Assembly: GCA_902765585.1 (NCBI GenBank)
Contig: CACXAG010000023.1
Span: 1-40,214, forward strand
DNA length: 40,214 nucleotides
Source: an uncultured Prevotellaceae bacterium
GTDB lineage: Bacteria > Bacteroidota > Bacteroidia > Bacteroidales > Bacteroidaceae
Direction of reading: 5' to 3'
Made by a program: the position numbers and the translations under genes. The number at the start of each line of letters is the position of its first letter. Position 1 is the first letter of the stretch. The notes under the pieces were generated by a model. The model saw only the letters and a list, made by a program, of their open reading frames with translations. It was not told where the DNA came from and made no database searches. This document shows positions 15,385-23,900 of this stretch, piece by piece.

Positions 15385-16728
15385 ATGAATAGTGAACAGC
15401 AATATATAGAATTGTACGGACAGGCGCGAGGGATGATCTGCGAGCACAGCAGCGACGTGATGAATGCCGTGCGCGACGAAGTCTTCGAACGCTTTGCTAA
15501 AAACGGTTTCCCCAGTCGGAAGGTCGAACGTTACAAATATACGGACGTCGCCGAGCTCTTTGCTCCCGACTACGGATTGAACCTCAACCGCCTGCAGATT
15601 CCCGTCGACCCCTACAAGGCCTTCCGTTGCGATGTGCCCAACCTCTCGACGAGCCTCTATTTCGTAGTCAACGATATGTTCTATAGCATCCCTCATGCCA
15701 TTGGCAAACTTCCCGAGGGCGTCATCGTTGGTTCGCTGAAAGAACATACCTCTCACATCTCAGCTCTCACCTCTCACCTCTATAACAAATTGGCAGGTGC
15801 CGACCACGATGCCGTCACCGACCTCAACACGATGCTGGCACAGGATGGGCTCTTTGTCTATGTGCCCAAGAATGTCAAGGTCGACCGCGCCGTCCAGGTC
15901 ATCAACATCCTGCGTGCCGACGTCGACCTGATGGTCAACCGCCGCGTGCTCATCATTCTGGAGGAGGGAGCCGAACTGAAGATGCTGTTCTGCGACCATG
16001 CTGCTGACGACCGCCGTTTCCTGACCACCCAGGTCATCGAGGCCTACGTTGGCGAGAATGCCTCGCTGGACCTCTACTGCTTAGAGGAGACGCACTACAA
16101 GAACGTGCGCGTCAGCAATGTCTATATCGACCAGCAGCGCGACAGCCGCGTCAACCACAACGTCATCACGCTCCACAATGGTACGACGCGCAACAAACTC
16201 AACCTCACCTTCTCGGGCGAAGGTGCCGAGTGCCAGTGCTATGGCTGTGTCATCGCCGACAAGCAGCAGCATGTCGACAACAATACGCTCATCGTCCATC
16301 AGGTGCCCCACTGCACGTCCAACGAACTCTACAAGTACGTGCTCGATGAGCAGGCTACGGGTGCCTTTGCCGGACGTGTGCTGGTAGAGCACGGGGCACA
16401 GCAGACTGCGTCGCAGATGACCAACCAGAACCTGACGGCCACCAAGGAGGCAAGGATGTTCACTCAGCCGATGCTGGAGATTTATGCCGACGACGTGAAG
16501 TGCTCGCACGGCTCGACGGTGGGGCAGCTCAACGATGCCGCCCTCTTCTACATGCGGCAGCGAGGCATCTCGTTGCAGGAGGCCAAGACGCTGTTGCAGA
16601 ACGCCTTCATCAACGAGGTCATCGACAAGATGGAACTGGAACCGCTGCGCGACCGCCTGCACTATCTCGTAGAGAAGCGTTTCCGCGGCGAACTCAACAA
16701 GTGCGATGGCTGTAAGCTTTGCAAATAA
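15385..16728 (+). CDS. sufD: Fe-S cluster assembly protein SufD
   Basis: Scaffold subunit of SufBCD (447 residues). The N-terminal helical region has the SufD hallmark RKVERYKYTDVAELF (about residues 45-59). The core is a right-handed beta-helix with HNVITLHNGTTRNK and ending DDVKCSHGSTVGQL near residue 370, and the helical end has the NEVIDKMELEPLRDRL pattern. It lacks the Cys-rich motifs of SufB, so it is SufD. The last residues KCDGCKLCK form a CxxCxxC cluster, perhaps usual in Bacteroidota SufD, that could bind metal. A 35-bp heptamer array (15749-15783) encodes TSHISALTSHLY (about residues 122-133) between the helical domain and the beta-helix. The upstream neighbour is sufC and the downstream one sufS (27-bp gap). 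Confidence 0.94.
   Translation: MNSEQQYIELYGQARGMICEHSSDVMNAVRDEVFERFAKNGFPSRKVERYKYTDVAELFAPDYGLNLNRLQIPVDPYKAFRCDVPNLSTSLYFVVNDMFYSIPHAIGKLPEGVIVGSLKEHTSHISALTSHLYNKLAGADHDAVTDLNTMLAQDGLFVYVPKNVKVDRAVQVINILRADVDLMVNRRVLIILEEGAELKMLFCDHAADDRRFLTTQVIEAYVGENASLDLYCLEETHYKNVRVSNVYIDQQRDSRVNHNVITLHNGTTRNKLNLTFSGEGAECQCYGCVIADKQQHVDNNTLIVHQVPHCTSNELYKYVLDEQATGAFAGRVLVEHGAQQTASQMTNQNLTATKEARMFTQPMLEIYADDVKCSHGSTVGQLNDAALFYMRQRGISLQEAKTLLQNAFINEVIDKMELEPLRDRLHYLVEKRFRGELNKCDGCKLCK
15749..15783 (+). repeat. In-gene heptamer array in sufD
   Basis: Five 7-bp units: CCTCTCA, CATCTCA, GCTCTCA, CCTCTCA, CCTCTAT. The period-21 peptide pattern (TSH.SALTSH) follows. The stretch is pyrimidine-rich, unlike its surroundings. 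Confidence 0.88.
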
Positions 16729-16755
16729 CAACAACGGATGATACGGATTTAAGGG

Positions 16756-17976
16756 ATGTATAATATAAATAAGGTACGGGAAGATTTTCCTATTCTGCAG
16801 CGCGAGGTGTATAAGAAACCGCTGGTCTATCTGGACAATGCGGCGACGACCCAGAAACCGCTGTGCGTGCTCGACGCTATGCGCGACGAGTACCTGAACG
16901 TCAATGCCAACGTGCATCGTGGCGTTCACTACCTGTCGCAGCAGGCTACCGACCTGCACGAGGCAGCGCGTGAAAAGGTGCGCCAGTTCATCAATGCCCG
17001 CAAGACCGAGGAAGTCATTTTTACGCGTGGAACCACCGAGGCCATCAACCTTGTGGCGGCGTCGTTCTGCGAAAGTCTGATGCAGGCGGGCGACGAGGTC
17101 ATCGTCACCGACATGGAGCACCACTCCAACATTGTGCCCTGGCAGTTGCAGGCCGAGCGTCGCGGCATCGTGGTGAAGCACCTGCCCATCACCGACGATG
17201 GTCTCCTATGTTGCGATACCATCGCAGCACACCTGACGGAACGCACCAAACTCATCAGCCTGGCCCACGTCAGCAATGTCTTAGGCACCGTCAATCCCGT
17301 TGCCGACATCGTCAAGGTGGCTCACGAACATGGCATCCCCGTGCTGGTGGATGGCGCTCAGAGCGCTCCTCATATACGCATCGACGTGCAGGCGATGGAC
17401 TGCGACTTCTTTGCCTTCAGTGGTCATAAGATGTACGGTCCCACGGGCATCGGCGTGCTCTACGGCAAGGAGGAATGGCTCGACCGCCTGCCGCCTTATC
17501 AGGGTGGTGGCGAGATGATTGACAAGGTGTCATGGGAGCGTACCACCTTCGAGCGCCTGCCGTTTAAGTTCGAGGCCGGCACGCCCGACTACGTGGCTAC
17601 CCACGGTCTGGCTACCGCCATCGACTACCTTTGCTCCGTAGGCCTTGACAATGTCGAGGCACACGAGACAGCGCTGACGCAATACTGCTTAGAGCAGTTG
17701 CAGACCATCCCCGACATCCATATCTACGGTCCCAGTACCAGTGTGCAGAAGGATGCTGTCGTCAGTTTCAACGTCGGCAACATCCACCATTTGGACATGG
17801 GGACGCTGCTCGACCGGCTGGGCATTGCCGTGCGCACGGGACATCATTGCGCCCAGCCCTTGATGACGCGCTTAGGCATTAGCGGGACGGTCCGTGCCTC
17901 GTTCGCCTTGTATAACACCAAGGAAGAGATAGACGTCCTCGTGGCCGGCATCCGCCGTGTCAGCCAGATGTTTTGA
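16756..17976 (+). CDS. sufS: Cysteine desulfurase SufS
   Basis: PLP-dependent enzyme (406 residues) that takes sulfur from cysteine for Fe-S assembly. The visible motifs are YLDNAATTQKP near residue 26, the THRGT-like HRGVHYLSQQAT, EHHSNIVPWQ, the PLP lysine in FFAFSGHKMYGPTGIGVLYG (about residue 225), and the active-site cysteine in RTGHHCAQPLM (about residue 360) within a group-II (SufS) type loop. It closes the suf genes; the sulfur-transfer partner SufE or SufU is not in the window. The rnhB start follows 26 bp after its stop across a heptamer array. Confidence 0.96.
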   Translation: MYNINKVREDFPILQREVYKKPLVYLDNAATTQKPLCVLDAMRDEYLNVNANVHRGVHYLSQQATDLHEAAREKVRQFINARKTEEVIFTRGTTEAINLVAASFCESLMQAGDEVIVTDMEHHSNIVPWQLQAERRGIVVKHLPITDDGLLCCDTIAAHLTERTKLISLAHVSNVLGTVNPVADIVKVAHEHGIPVLVDGAQSAPHIRIDVQAMDCDFFAFSGHKMYGPTGIGVLYGKEEWLDRLPPYQGGGEMIDKVSWERTTFERLPFKFEAGTPDYVATHGLATAIDYLCSVGLDNVEAHETALTQYCLEQLQTIPDIHIYGPSTSVQKDAVVSFNVGNIHHLDMGTLLDRLGIAVRTGHHCAQPLMTRLGISGTVRASFALYNTKEEIDVLVAGIRRVSQMF

Positions 17977-17978
17977 TG

Positions 17979-18005
17979 GTTCATAATTCACAGTTCATAG
18001 TTATG
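17979..18005 (+). repeat. Heptamer array between sufS and rnhB
   Basis: GTTCATA, ATTCACA, GTTCATA, GTTATG: four phase-locked units. The last supplies the rnhB ATG (18003-18005). The array starts 2 bp after the sufS stop, so it is the entire spacer. Confidence 0.82.
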
Positions 18006-18581
18006 CTTTTGAACCATTATTATACGGGCAAGGTTGAGGCGGGCTGCGACGAGGCGGGACGCGGTTGTCTGGCGGGCAGCGTCTATGCTGCTGCCGTCAT
18101 CTTCCCCGAAGACTACCAGAATGCCGAGCTGAACGACTCCAAACAGCTGACCGCCCGTCGGCGCAAGCTGCTGCGCGACATCATCCAGCGCGACGCTGTG
18201 GCATGGGCCGTCGGTGTGGTAACGCCCGAGGAGATAGACCGCATCAATATCCTCAACGCCTCTATCCTGGCTATGCATCGCGCCCTCAACCAGTTGCAGG
18301 TGCGTCCTGAAGCTATCATCGTCGACGGCAACCGCTTCAAACCCTACCGTGAGGGTGACGGCAAGTATCTCTCCATTGCCGCTGCCAGTATCCTGGCCAA
18401 GACCTACCGCGACGACTACATGGACGAACTTGCCCAGCAATATCCGCAGTACGACTGGCTGTCGAACAAGGGCTATCCCACCAAGAAACATCGCGAGGCT
18501 ATACGCCAATACGGCATCACTCCCTACCACCGAAAGACCTTCAATATGCTGGGTGACGGCCAGCTGTCGTTCGACTTCTAA
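18003..18581 (+). CDS. rnhB: Ribonuclease HII
   Basis: This enzyme cleaves RNA in RNA-DNA hybrids and removes single ribonucleotides from DNA. The 192 residues contain the catalytic motif EAGCDEAGRGCLAGSVYAAA (first Asp-Glu pair at about residues 16-17), LNDSKQLTARRR, VDGNRFKP and SIAAASILAKTYRDDYM with the further acidic residues. The start ATG 18003 (MLLNHYY) was chosen because the longer frame from 17973 overlaps the sufS stop and translates a heptamer array. It is probably co-transcribed with sufS. Confidence 0.95.
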   Translation: MLLNHYYTGKVEAGCDEAGRGCLAGSVYAAAVIFPEDYQNAELNDSKQLTARRRKLLRDIIQRDAVAWAVGVVTPEEIDRINILNASILAMHRALNQLQVRPEAIIVDGNRFKPYREGDGKYLSIAAASILAKTYRDDYMDELAQQYPQYDWLSNKGYPTKKHREAIRQYGITPYHRKTFNMLGDGQLSFDF

Positions 18582-18602
18582 GCTTTTTTTTCAAAAAAAA
18601 GC
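18582..18602 (+). terminator. Possible terminator after rnhB
   Basis: GC plus eight T, a C, eight A and GC form a near-perfect inverted repeat directly after the stop. Its stem is almost all A-T, so it would be weak, and it is not a classical GC-stem terminator. Confidence 0.35.
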
Positions 18603-18633
18603 CCGAAAAGTTACGGATTTCGATATTTTTTCG

Positions 18634-18641
18634 TATATTTG
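18634..18641 (+). promoter_or_regulatory. -7 box of the cytidylate-kinase-like gene
   Basis: TATATTTG fits TAnnTTTG, 29 bp before the ATG. The -33 element is not clear. Confidence 0.5.
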
Positions 18642-18670
18642 CAACGAAAAAAGCTAAAACTATATATCCT

Positions 18671-19309
18671 ATGAATTTAAACGAGAAATTTGTCATCACG
18701 ATTAATCGTGAACTGGGTAGCGGCGGTCGAACCGTCGGCAGAAAGCTGGCCGAGAAGCTGGAAGTTCCGTTTTATGATAAGGCGCTCATCAAGGCCTTGC
18801 AGGAGAAGTACCACCTCAGCGTGGAGGAAATCGAGAAGTTGAAAGGCCGCAAGCAGGGCTGGTGGGCCGACTTCAAGCGCCAGATGACGGGTTCCGTCAT
18901 GTACACCAACTATTACATCCCGCGTGAGGGCGATGAGCCGGAGATGTTGGATACCGATGAGGTGTTCAAGGCCGAGCAGGAAATCCTGAAGGGCATCGCC
19001 GAGAGCGAGTCGTGCATTGTGGCTGGGCGCAGCGGTTTCTACGTGTTCCGTAAGCACCCCAACCGTCTGAGCATCCTTATCCAGGCTTCGATGCCATTCC
19101 GCGTAAACCGTGTTGCCACCAAGCAGAACATGACGCCTGAGGAGGCAGCCAAGGTCATCGACAAGGTGGACAAGATGCGTGAGAACTATGTGAAGAAATA
19201 CACTCAAACCTCGCGCTACGACACCCACAACTATGACTTCGTCATCTCTGCCGACGGCAAGACCGAGGACGAGATTGTCACACTCATCCTGAAGTACATC
19301 GGGAAGTAA
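18671..19309 (+). CDS. Cytidylate kinase-like family protein
   Basis: A 212-residue P-loop kinase-like protein (PF13189 type). The N-terminal FVITINRELGSGGRTVGRKL is a degenerate P-loop (GSGGR), followed by KLEVPFYDKAL. The middle holds CIVAGRSGFYVF, and the C-terminal half contains FRVNRVATKQNM and YDFVISADG, all typical of this family. The family is widespread in Bacteroidota and its substrate is not established; it differs from true Cmk. The start is ATG 18671 with a -7 box upstream. It is followed by a terminator, so it is a single-gene unit. Confidence 0.85.
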   Translation: MNLNEKFVITINRELGSGGRTVGRKLAEKLEVPFYDKALIKALQEKYHLSVEEIEKLKGRKQGWWADFKRQMTGSVMYTNYYIPREGDEPEMLDTDEVFKAEQEILKGIAESESCIVAGRSGFYVFRKHPNRLSILIQASMPFRVNRVATKQNMTPEEAAKVIDKVDKMRENYVKKYTQTSRYDTHNYDFVISADGKTEDEIVTLILKYIGK

Positions 19310-19337
19310 CTAGAGATTTTGAAGTAAGAGTAATCAG

Positions 19338-19378
19338 TAAAATCCGAGTCCTGCAACTTGTGCAAGGCTCGGATTTTA
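19338..19378. terminator. Terminator between the kinase-like gene and luxS
   Basis: An 11-bp stem (19338-19348 with 19368-19378), flanked by T-rich and A-rich ends that allow termination in both directions, encloses a loop that also contains TGCA...TGCA. It lies between the convergent stops at 19309 and 19433. Confidence 0.75.
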
Positions 19379-19432
19379 CATGGAGCGAGGATATTCTCTG
19401 CTCAACAAGCATTGGGAACGCCTATCGAACGC

Positions 19433-19927
19433 CTATGCATCGGCGAAGACGCTGCCGTCGTTGAGGGTAACTTGCAGCTTGGTGTATTCTGAGTGGAAGT
19501 CGTTTCTTAGACGGTCCATGTAGCGGCGGCATTCCCATAAGCACATGGGCAGGTCGTGGAGCAGGTAGTTGCCGCAGGTTTCGGGCGTGGTGGCGGGAAC
19601 CTCCGTTTGCGTGAGTATCCACTCCAGACACTCGATGGTAAGGCGGCGGATATCCTCGACGGTATAGGTGCTAGTCATGATGATATACATGCCGGTGAGA
19701 CAGCCCATGGGACCAACATAGACGACATCGTCCTTGACGGACGAGTTGCGGAACCAGGTGGCCATGAGATGCTCCATGCTGTGCATGGCGGCTGGAGCCA
19801 CAGCGGGCTCTTTGTTGGGTTCGGTGATGCGCAGGTCAAATGTCGTGAAGCCCTTGTCCTCACGCGACACGTAGATGCCGGGCTTCAGATGGGTGTGGTC
19901 AATGGTGAAACTTTGTATGATTTCCAT
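19433..19927 (-). CDS. luxS: S-ribosylhomocysteine lyase
   Basis: LuxS (164 residues) cleaves S-ribosylhomocysteine to homocysteine and the AI-2 precursor DPD. Zinc-binding HSMEH (about residues 49-53), catalytic cysteine in VYVGPMGCLTGMY (about residue 76) and the third zinc ligand in ETCGNYLLHDLP are all present. The gene starts 14 bp after the stop of the small FecR-N-like ORF, so it is the third gene of the ECF sigma operon, a setting I do not recall as usual. The start is the ATG giving MEIIQSFTIDHTHLKPGIY, which fits the family. A bidirectional terminator follows. Confidence 0.96.
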   Translation of the reverse strand: MEIIQSFTIDHTHLKPGIYVSREDKGFTTFDLRITEPNKEPAVAPAAMHSMEHLMATWFRNSSVKDDVVYVGPMGCLTGMYIIMTSTYTVEDIRRLTIECLEWILTQTEVPATTPETCGNYLLHDLPMCLWECRRYMDRLRNDFHSEYTKLQVTLNDGSVFADA

Positions 19928-19941
19928 ATTGTTATGTTTTT

Positions 19942-20196
19942 TCAGTTGGCGACGATGTGGAGGGAACGGAAAATGCGCTGCTTGAGGGCTTGGGTTTGTT
20001 CGGGCGTCAGCAGTTCGCAGTTGTCCAGGTGGAGCAGGATGTCGCAGGCTTTCAGGTAGGCGGCACGAATCAGCGGGGCTGCCGTCTCATAGGACACCCA
20101 ATAGGAATCCTTCTCGGGACTGCTGTCCAGTACATAGCGGATGAAGTCGTCATCGCGCAAAAACTGTTCTACCTTGGTGTAAATGGCTCTTTTCAC
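19942..20196 (-). CDS. Small stand-alone FecR N-terminal-like protein, possible anti-sigma factor
   Basis: The 84 residues (FLRDDDFIRYVLDSSPEKDSY, then LLTPEQTQALKQRIFRSL at the end) resemble the N-terminal cytoplasmic helical domain of Bacteroidota FecR-type anti-sigma factors (pattern F..DD.FI.WV...PE.D..W), but there is no membrane helix and no periplasmic FecR domain. It follows the ECF sigma gene by 67 bp, exactly where an anti-sigma gene is expected, and precedes luxS by 14 bp. Either it is a complete small cytoplasmic anti-sigma, or the remnant of a truncated FecR. The assignment is by pattern only. Confidence 0.55.
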   Translation of the reverse strand: MKRAIYTKVEQFLRDDDFIRYVLDSSPEKDSYWVSYETAAPLIRAAYLKACDILLHLDNCELLTPEQTQALKQRIFRSLHIVAN

Positions 20197-20263
20197 CTGC
20201 TCCGTCTTTTTCTGTATTAAAGACGATGCAAGGGTGCAGTTGTCATCATTGTGTATAAGAAAA

Positions 20264-20821
20264 TTACATAGCCGCCTCGCGCAGTTTCAGCATGCCGCGG
20301 TGCATGAGGTTGCGCACGCTGTGATAGTTCATGTGCAGGATTTTGCAGATTTCTTCGTACTTGCGCTCTTCCAAATAGTAGAGGGTGATGGCTTGGCGCT
20401 GGCGGCGGGTGAGGTTCTGCATCAGGTGGGCTACCTGTGCACACTGCATCTGCTCGCGTTCAGCGTTCAAGTAGTCGCGCTCCACGTCTTCCTTGGCTTG
20501 GCGGTGCTCGTACGATTCCACCTCGTTAGGCGTGGAGAAGGTCTGCCGGCGGAACTCGTCGAGCAGGCGATTCTTGAGCGAGATAAGTAGGTAGGAACAA
20601 AAATTCTTGATGGCATTCTTCTCCTCGCGCTTGGCGTAGACCTTGACGAAAACGTCGTGAATGCTGTCTTTTAGTAGTTCTTGGTCGCTGGTCAGTTTCA
20701 GTCCATAATTGTAAAGCATTGGCACGTACATGTCGTACAATTCGGCATAGGCCTTGTCGTTACCTGCGCAAAATTGTGATACGAGGCGTTGTGTACGAGC
20801 TTTCAGATTATTAGTAGCCAT
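20264..20821 (-). CDS. ECF-type RNA polymerase sigma factor
   Basis: A 185-residue sigma-70 family regulator of Bacteroidota ECF type. Region 2 lies in about residues 15-85 (AYAELYDMYVPMLYNYGLKL and DSIHDVFVKVYAKRE), and region 4 in about residues 130-180 (LTRRQRQAITLYYLEE, then YEEICKILHMNYHSVRNLMHRG, a helix-turn-helix). It probably directs a subset of promoters including, perhaps, its own. It is first in an operon with the FecR-N-like gene and luxS. The neighbouring pectin genes are on the same strand upstream-to-downstream in order lyase to sigma, so the sigma could follow them, but a -7 box lies just before it. Confidence 0.92.
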   Translation of the reverse strand: MATNNLKARTQRLVSQFCAGNDKAYAELYDMYVPMLYNYGLKLTSDQELLKDSIHDVFVKVYAKREEKNAIKNFCSYLLISLKNRLLDEFRRQTFSTPNEVESYEHRQAKEDVERDYLNAEREQMQCAQVAHLMQNLTRRQRQAITLYYLEERKYEEICKILHMNYHSVRNLMHRGMLKLREAAM

Positions 20822-20867
20822 ACAGGAGTGTAATATTAAGTATTGTGTAGTAGTTTGTTTTCGCTTG

Positions 20868-20901
20868 CAAAGTTAAAAGAAAAAAAGCAAATAGATGCAA
20901 A
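20868..20901 (-). promoter_or_regulatory. Candidate promoter of the ECF sigma operon
   Basis: On the minus strand TTTG (20901-20898), 22 bp, TAACTTTG (20875-20868), 46 bp before the sigma ATG. Spacing is a little long. It lies in the 138-bp gap that otherwise is A-rich and featureless. Confidence 0.45.
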
Positions 20902-20959
20902 AAAAAGTATTAAAAAAAGGAAAAATGTCGAATATGGCATTTTCCCTTTGCTGTCTGTG

Positions 20960-23900
20960 CTATTTCTTGGTTATCCAGAACACGCCGTCGCTGTCGAGAA
21001 TGACGGAGTCGGTAATGGTCTTTTGTGGTCGGATATTGCCCGTCTTGCCGTCGATGACGTGCAGGGTGTACTTGCCTGGCGGGAGTGTCAGCGTATAGGC
21101 CGATGCACCGCTGTCGCGGCAGACGAGCCAGCAGTCGGCACCCGTCAGCAGGTAGCAGTCGCCATCGCGCCGGGGTGTCAGTTGCGATAAGTGTTTCAGG
21201 AAGTTGGTGTCCGTGACGGGGATGTTGGCGCAGGAACCGCCTGCCATCAGCGCTGCCCAGCCCATCTCGGGATGCTTCTGGGCAGAGTAGACAACGGCCT
21301 TGTCGGGATACTTTGTGCGGTACTCCGCAACAGCGCGGTAGACGTCCTCGAAGCGGGCTGATCCCGTGCGAATCTTGCGCATATACTGGCGCTGGGCCAT
21401 GTTGACGCCGCCAGGCGGTGCATACTCGCCCTTGCTATGGTAGAACCACTGTTCGATGTCGATGATGTCGACCACCTTCGAACGTACGGGGTCGGCGAGG
21501 ATGCTATCCTGCATGTCCTTGTTGACGGCCAAGGCTACCAGCACGTGTCCATTCTCCTGTTCCCATTCGGCAATGACGTCGAGCCAGAACTGCACGAAAT
21601 GCAGCGGACCCGTGAACTCCTCGCCAATGGAGTGGATGACGTTTGGCTGACCCTTGAAGGCATCTAACGACTGGCGGATATACTGGCGGTGCAGTTGTCG
21701 CAGGGTGGAGTTTGTGACATCGTAGAACAAGGTGGCAGTAAAGATGCGCTTGTCGCCGGTGAAGTTGACTGGCTCCAGGAACGGTGTGTCGTTGATGTTG
21801 TTGGCGGTACGCCAGGGACAGTCTACCCAGTGGGCGCCGGCCTCTAAGATGTTGTGCTGGAAGTAGTGTTGGTTCTTCAGCAGTATGCCCAAGGGAGCGG
21901 TCTTTTGCGCAAACTGCTGTAGGCGCCAGAAGTACCAGCGGTTCAGCTGGGTTAGGTCGTACTTGGACATACCATCCCAGGCCAAAGCGGTTTTGCCGCC
22001 TTGCACAAGGCCTGTGCGGGCGAAGGGCTGCTCGTAGAAGGGCGCCCAAGCGTCGCCGTCCTTGCGGCGGATGCGCTCGTGGTCGTCACGACGGCGGTCT
22101 GTCCAAAGTCCGTAGTTCTGGCTGAACAGCAGCGTATGACTCTGCGCCATGTAGGCGATGACGCTGTCAATGCGGTCGGTGCCTCCCGTCCCCTCGTAGC
22201 CAGGTACAAAGCGTGTCAGGGCAGGCTTTGCCTTGGCCATAGCGGCATCTGTGGTGCGCCCGTTCCACCACGGCGTCTGGTGCTTGCCGCCGACGAGCAC
22301 GCTGCCGTTCTTACAAAGCCAGCCATTGACTAAGGAGTAGGCGGGGTGGGGTGGAGTCGTAGAAACTCTAGAGTCTCTAGATAATCTAGATGTTCTAGAC
22401 TCTCTAGAAATGCTAGAAACACCAGGCGATACGTCGCCAGTGAAGTCCGCTGAGTCTATCCATTGCCGCATGGTAGTGCGAGGCTTCAGGGCCTCTTCAG
22501 CCATGAGTTGTGCCTCCTCGATGGTGGGGGAACTGCTGGCATTGGTGCTGCGCTCCAGAATGCGGCATTGGGCCTTGACGTCGCGTCCTAACCGCTTCTC
22601 CAACTGGTACGCAAAAAGCGAGTAAGGCCTGATGTGCTCGTTCATCTCGGAGTATTCGCCATTGCCTTGTATCTGTCCCCAGCAGCCGATGGAGTAGTTG
22701 CGGTTGAGCGTGTCGGGCGAATAGCAGAACAGTCCCGAGGCCGTCGACTGCCATAGGGTGCTGTTGGCGGTGCTCCAGCCGGCACCGAATTTCTCCAGTT
22801 CCCAGTTCTTGAAGCAGATGTCGTTGCCGTCGATGTTGACGATGTCGAACAAGATGCCTGGAGCCCATGACGCGATGGCTCCGCTGGGACCTAATGACTC
22901 GTAGCTCTCGCACTGTACGAAGGCATTAGGACCTGCTGCCGTCTGTCCGACGGCGAAGTCATTGATGCCGTGCTCGGAATAGCAGCGCTGGAAAAGTACC
23001 TTCTCGCCGAATGTCAGGAAGGTGCGGCGGCGGAAACCGCCAATCTCTGATATGGGTTGCAGCGACTGGCAGTCCTCGATGGTTACCTGCTGTGCCGACT
23101 TCTGAACGACCACTGCTGAACCAGCAAAGTGGCGAAAGTTCACCATACGCACCCAGCAATCCTCAGCATCGGAGATATAGACACCATCCCAGCAGTGGCT
23201 TTCGTCCATCGGCAGAGCACGGTCGTAGTCGCTTTCCAACGTGAGGTTCTCGATGCCGCACTCGCTGATGAGCCCAGGCTGTTCGTAGACGATGGCCTTG
23301 GCACCACCATAACATTGCTCGATGCTGCAAGTGATGGGCGCATCGAGGGTCAGTTCAGCGCCATTGGTGGGCATGATGCGGCGATGCCATACGAGGTCAA
23401 GATCACCCGGATGCCACGCCCAGTAGCCCATGCGCTTACCGCCACCGAAGGATGAACAGCCGAGGGCATCAATCCATTCTTGCGTGGAGGGACGGGTGAT
23501 GGCGAGGCGGGATAGAGTGGTGAGAGGTGAGTGGTGAGTGGTGAGAGTAATGCTCATATCACCGCCCTTTGCATCGGCAACATCAAAGCTGTCCTTGGCT
23601 ATGATGTCGTGCGTACCTTCTATATATATCAGAGAGCCTCGGTCGTAGCCTGTCTTTTGCAGGACGGTCTTTTCACGACCGCTGCCACGCAGTACGACAC
23701 CACTGGTGCGGATGCGTAGCGGACTGTTCAGCACAAAGGTACCCTCGCCAAGCAGCACGGCACCGCGCAGTCCTGTCTGTTTGTCGGGCTTCTGCGTACT
23801 GACATAGTCAATAGCAGCCTGCAACCGTGCAGCATCGCCCTCCTCAGAGGGTTGCACATAGGTGACAACCTGTGCAGACGGGATGGGCTGTTCTGAGTGG

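Noticed and set aside
15385..16728. SufB rather than SufD
   Set aside because: It is shorter than SufB and has the RKVERYKYTDV region typical of SufD.
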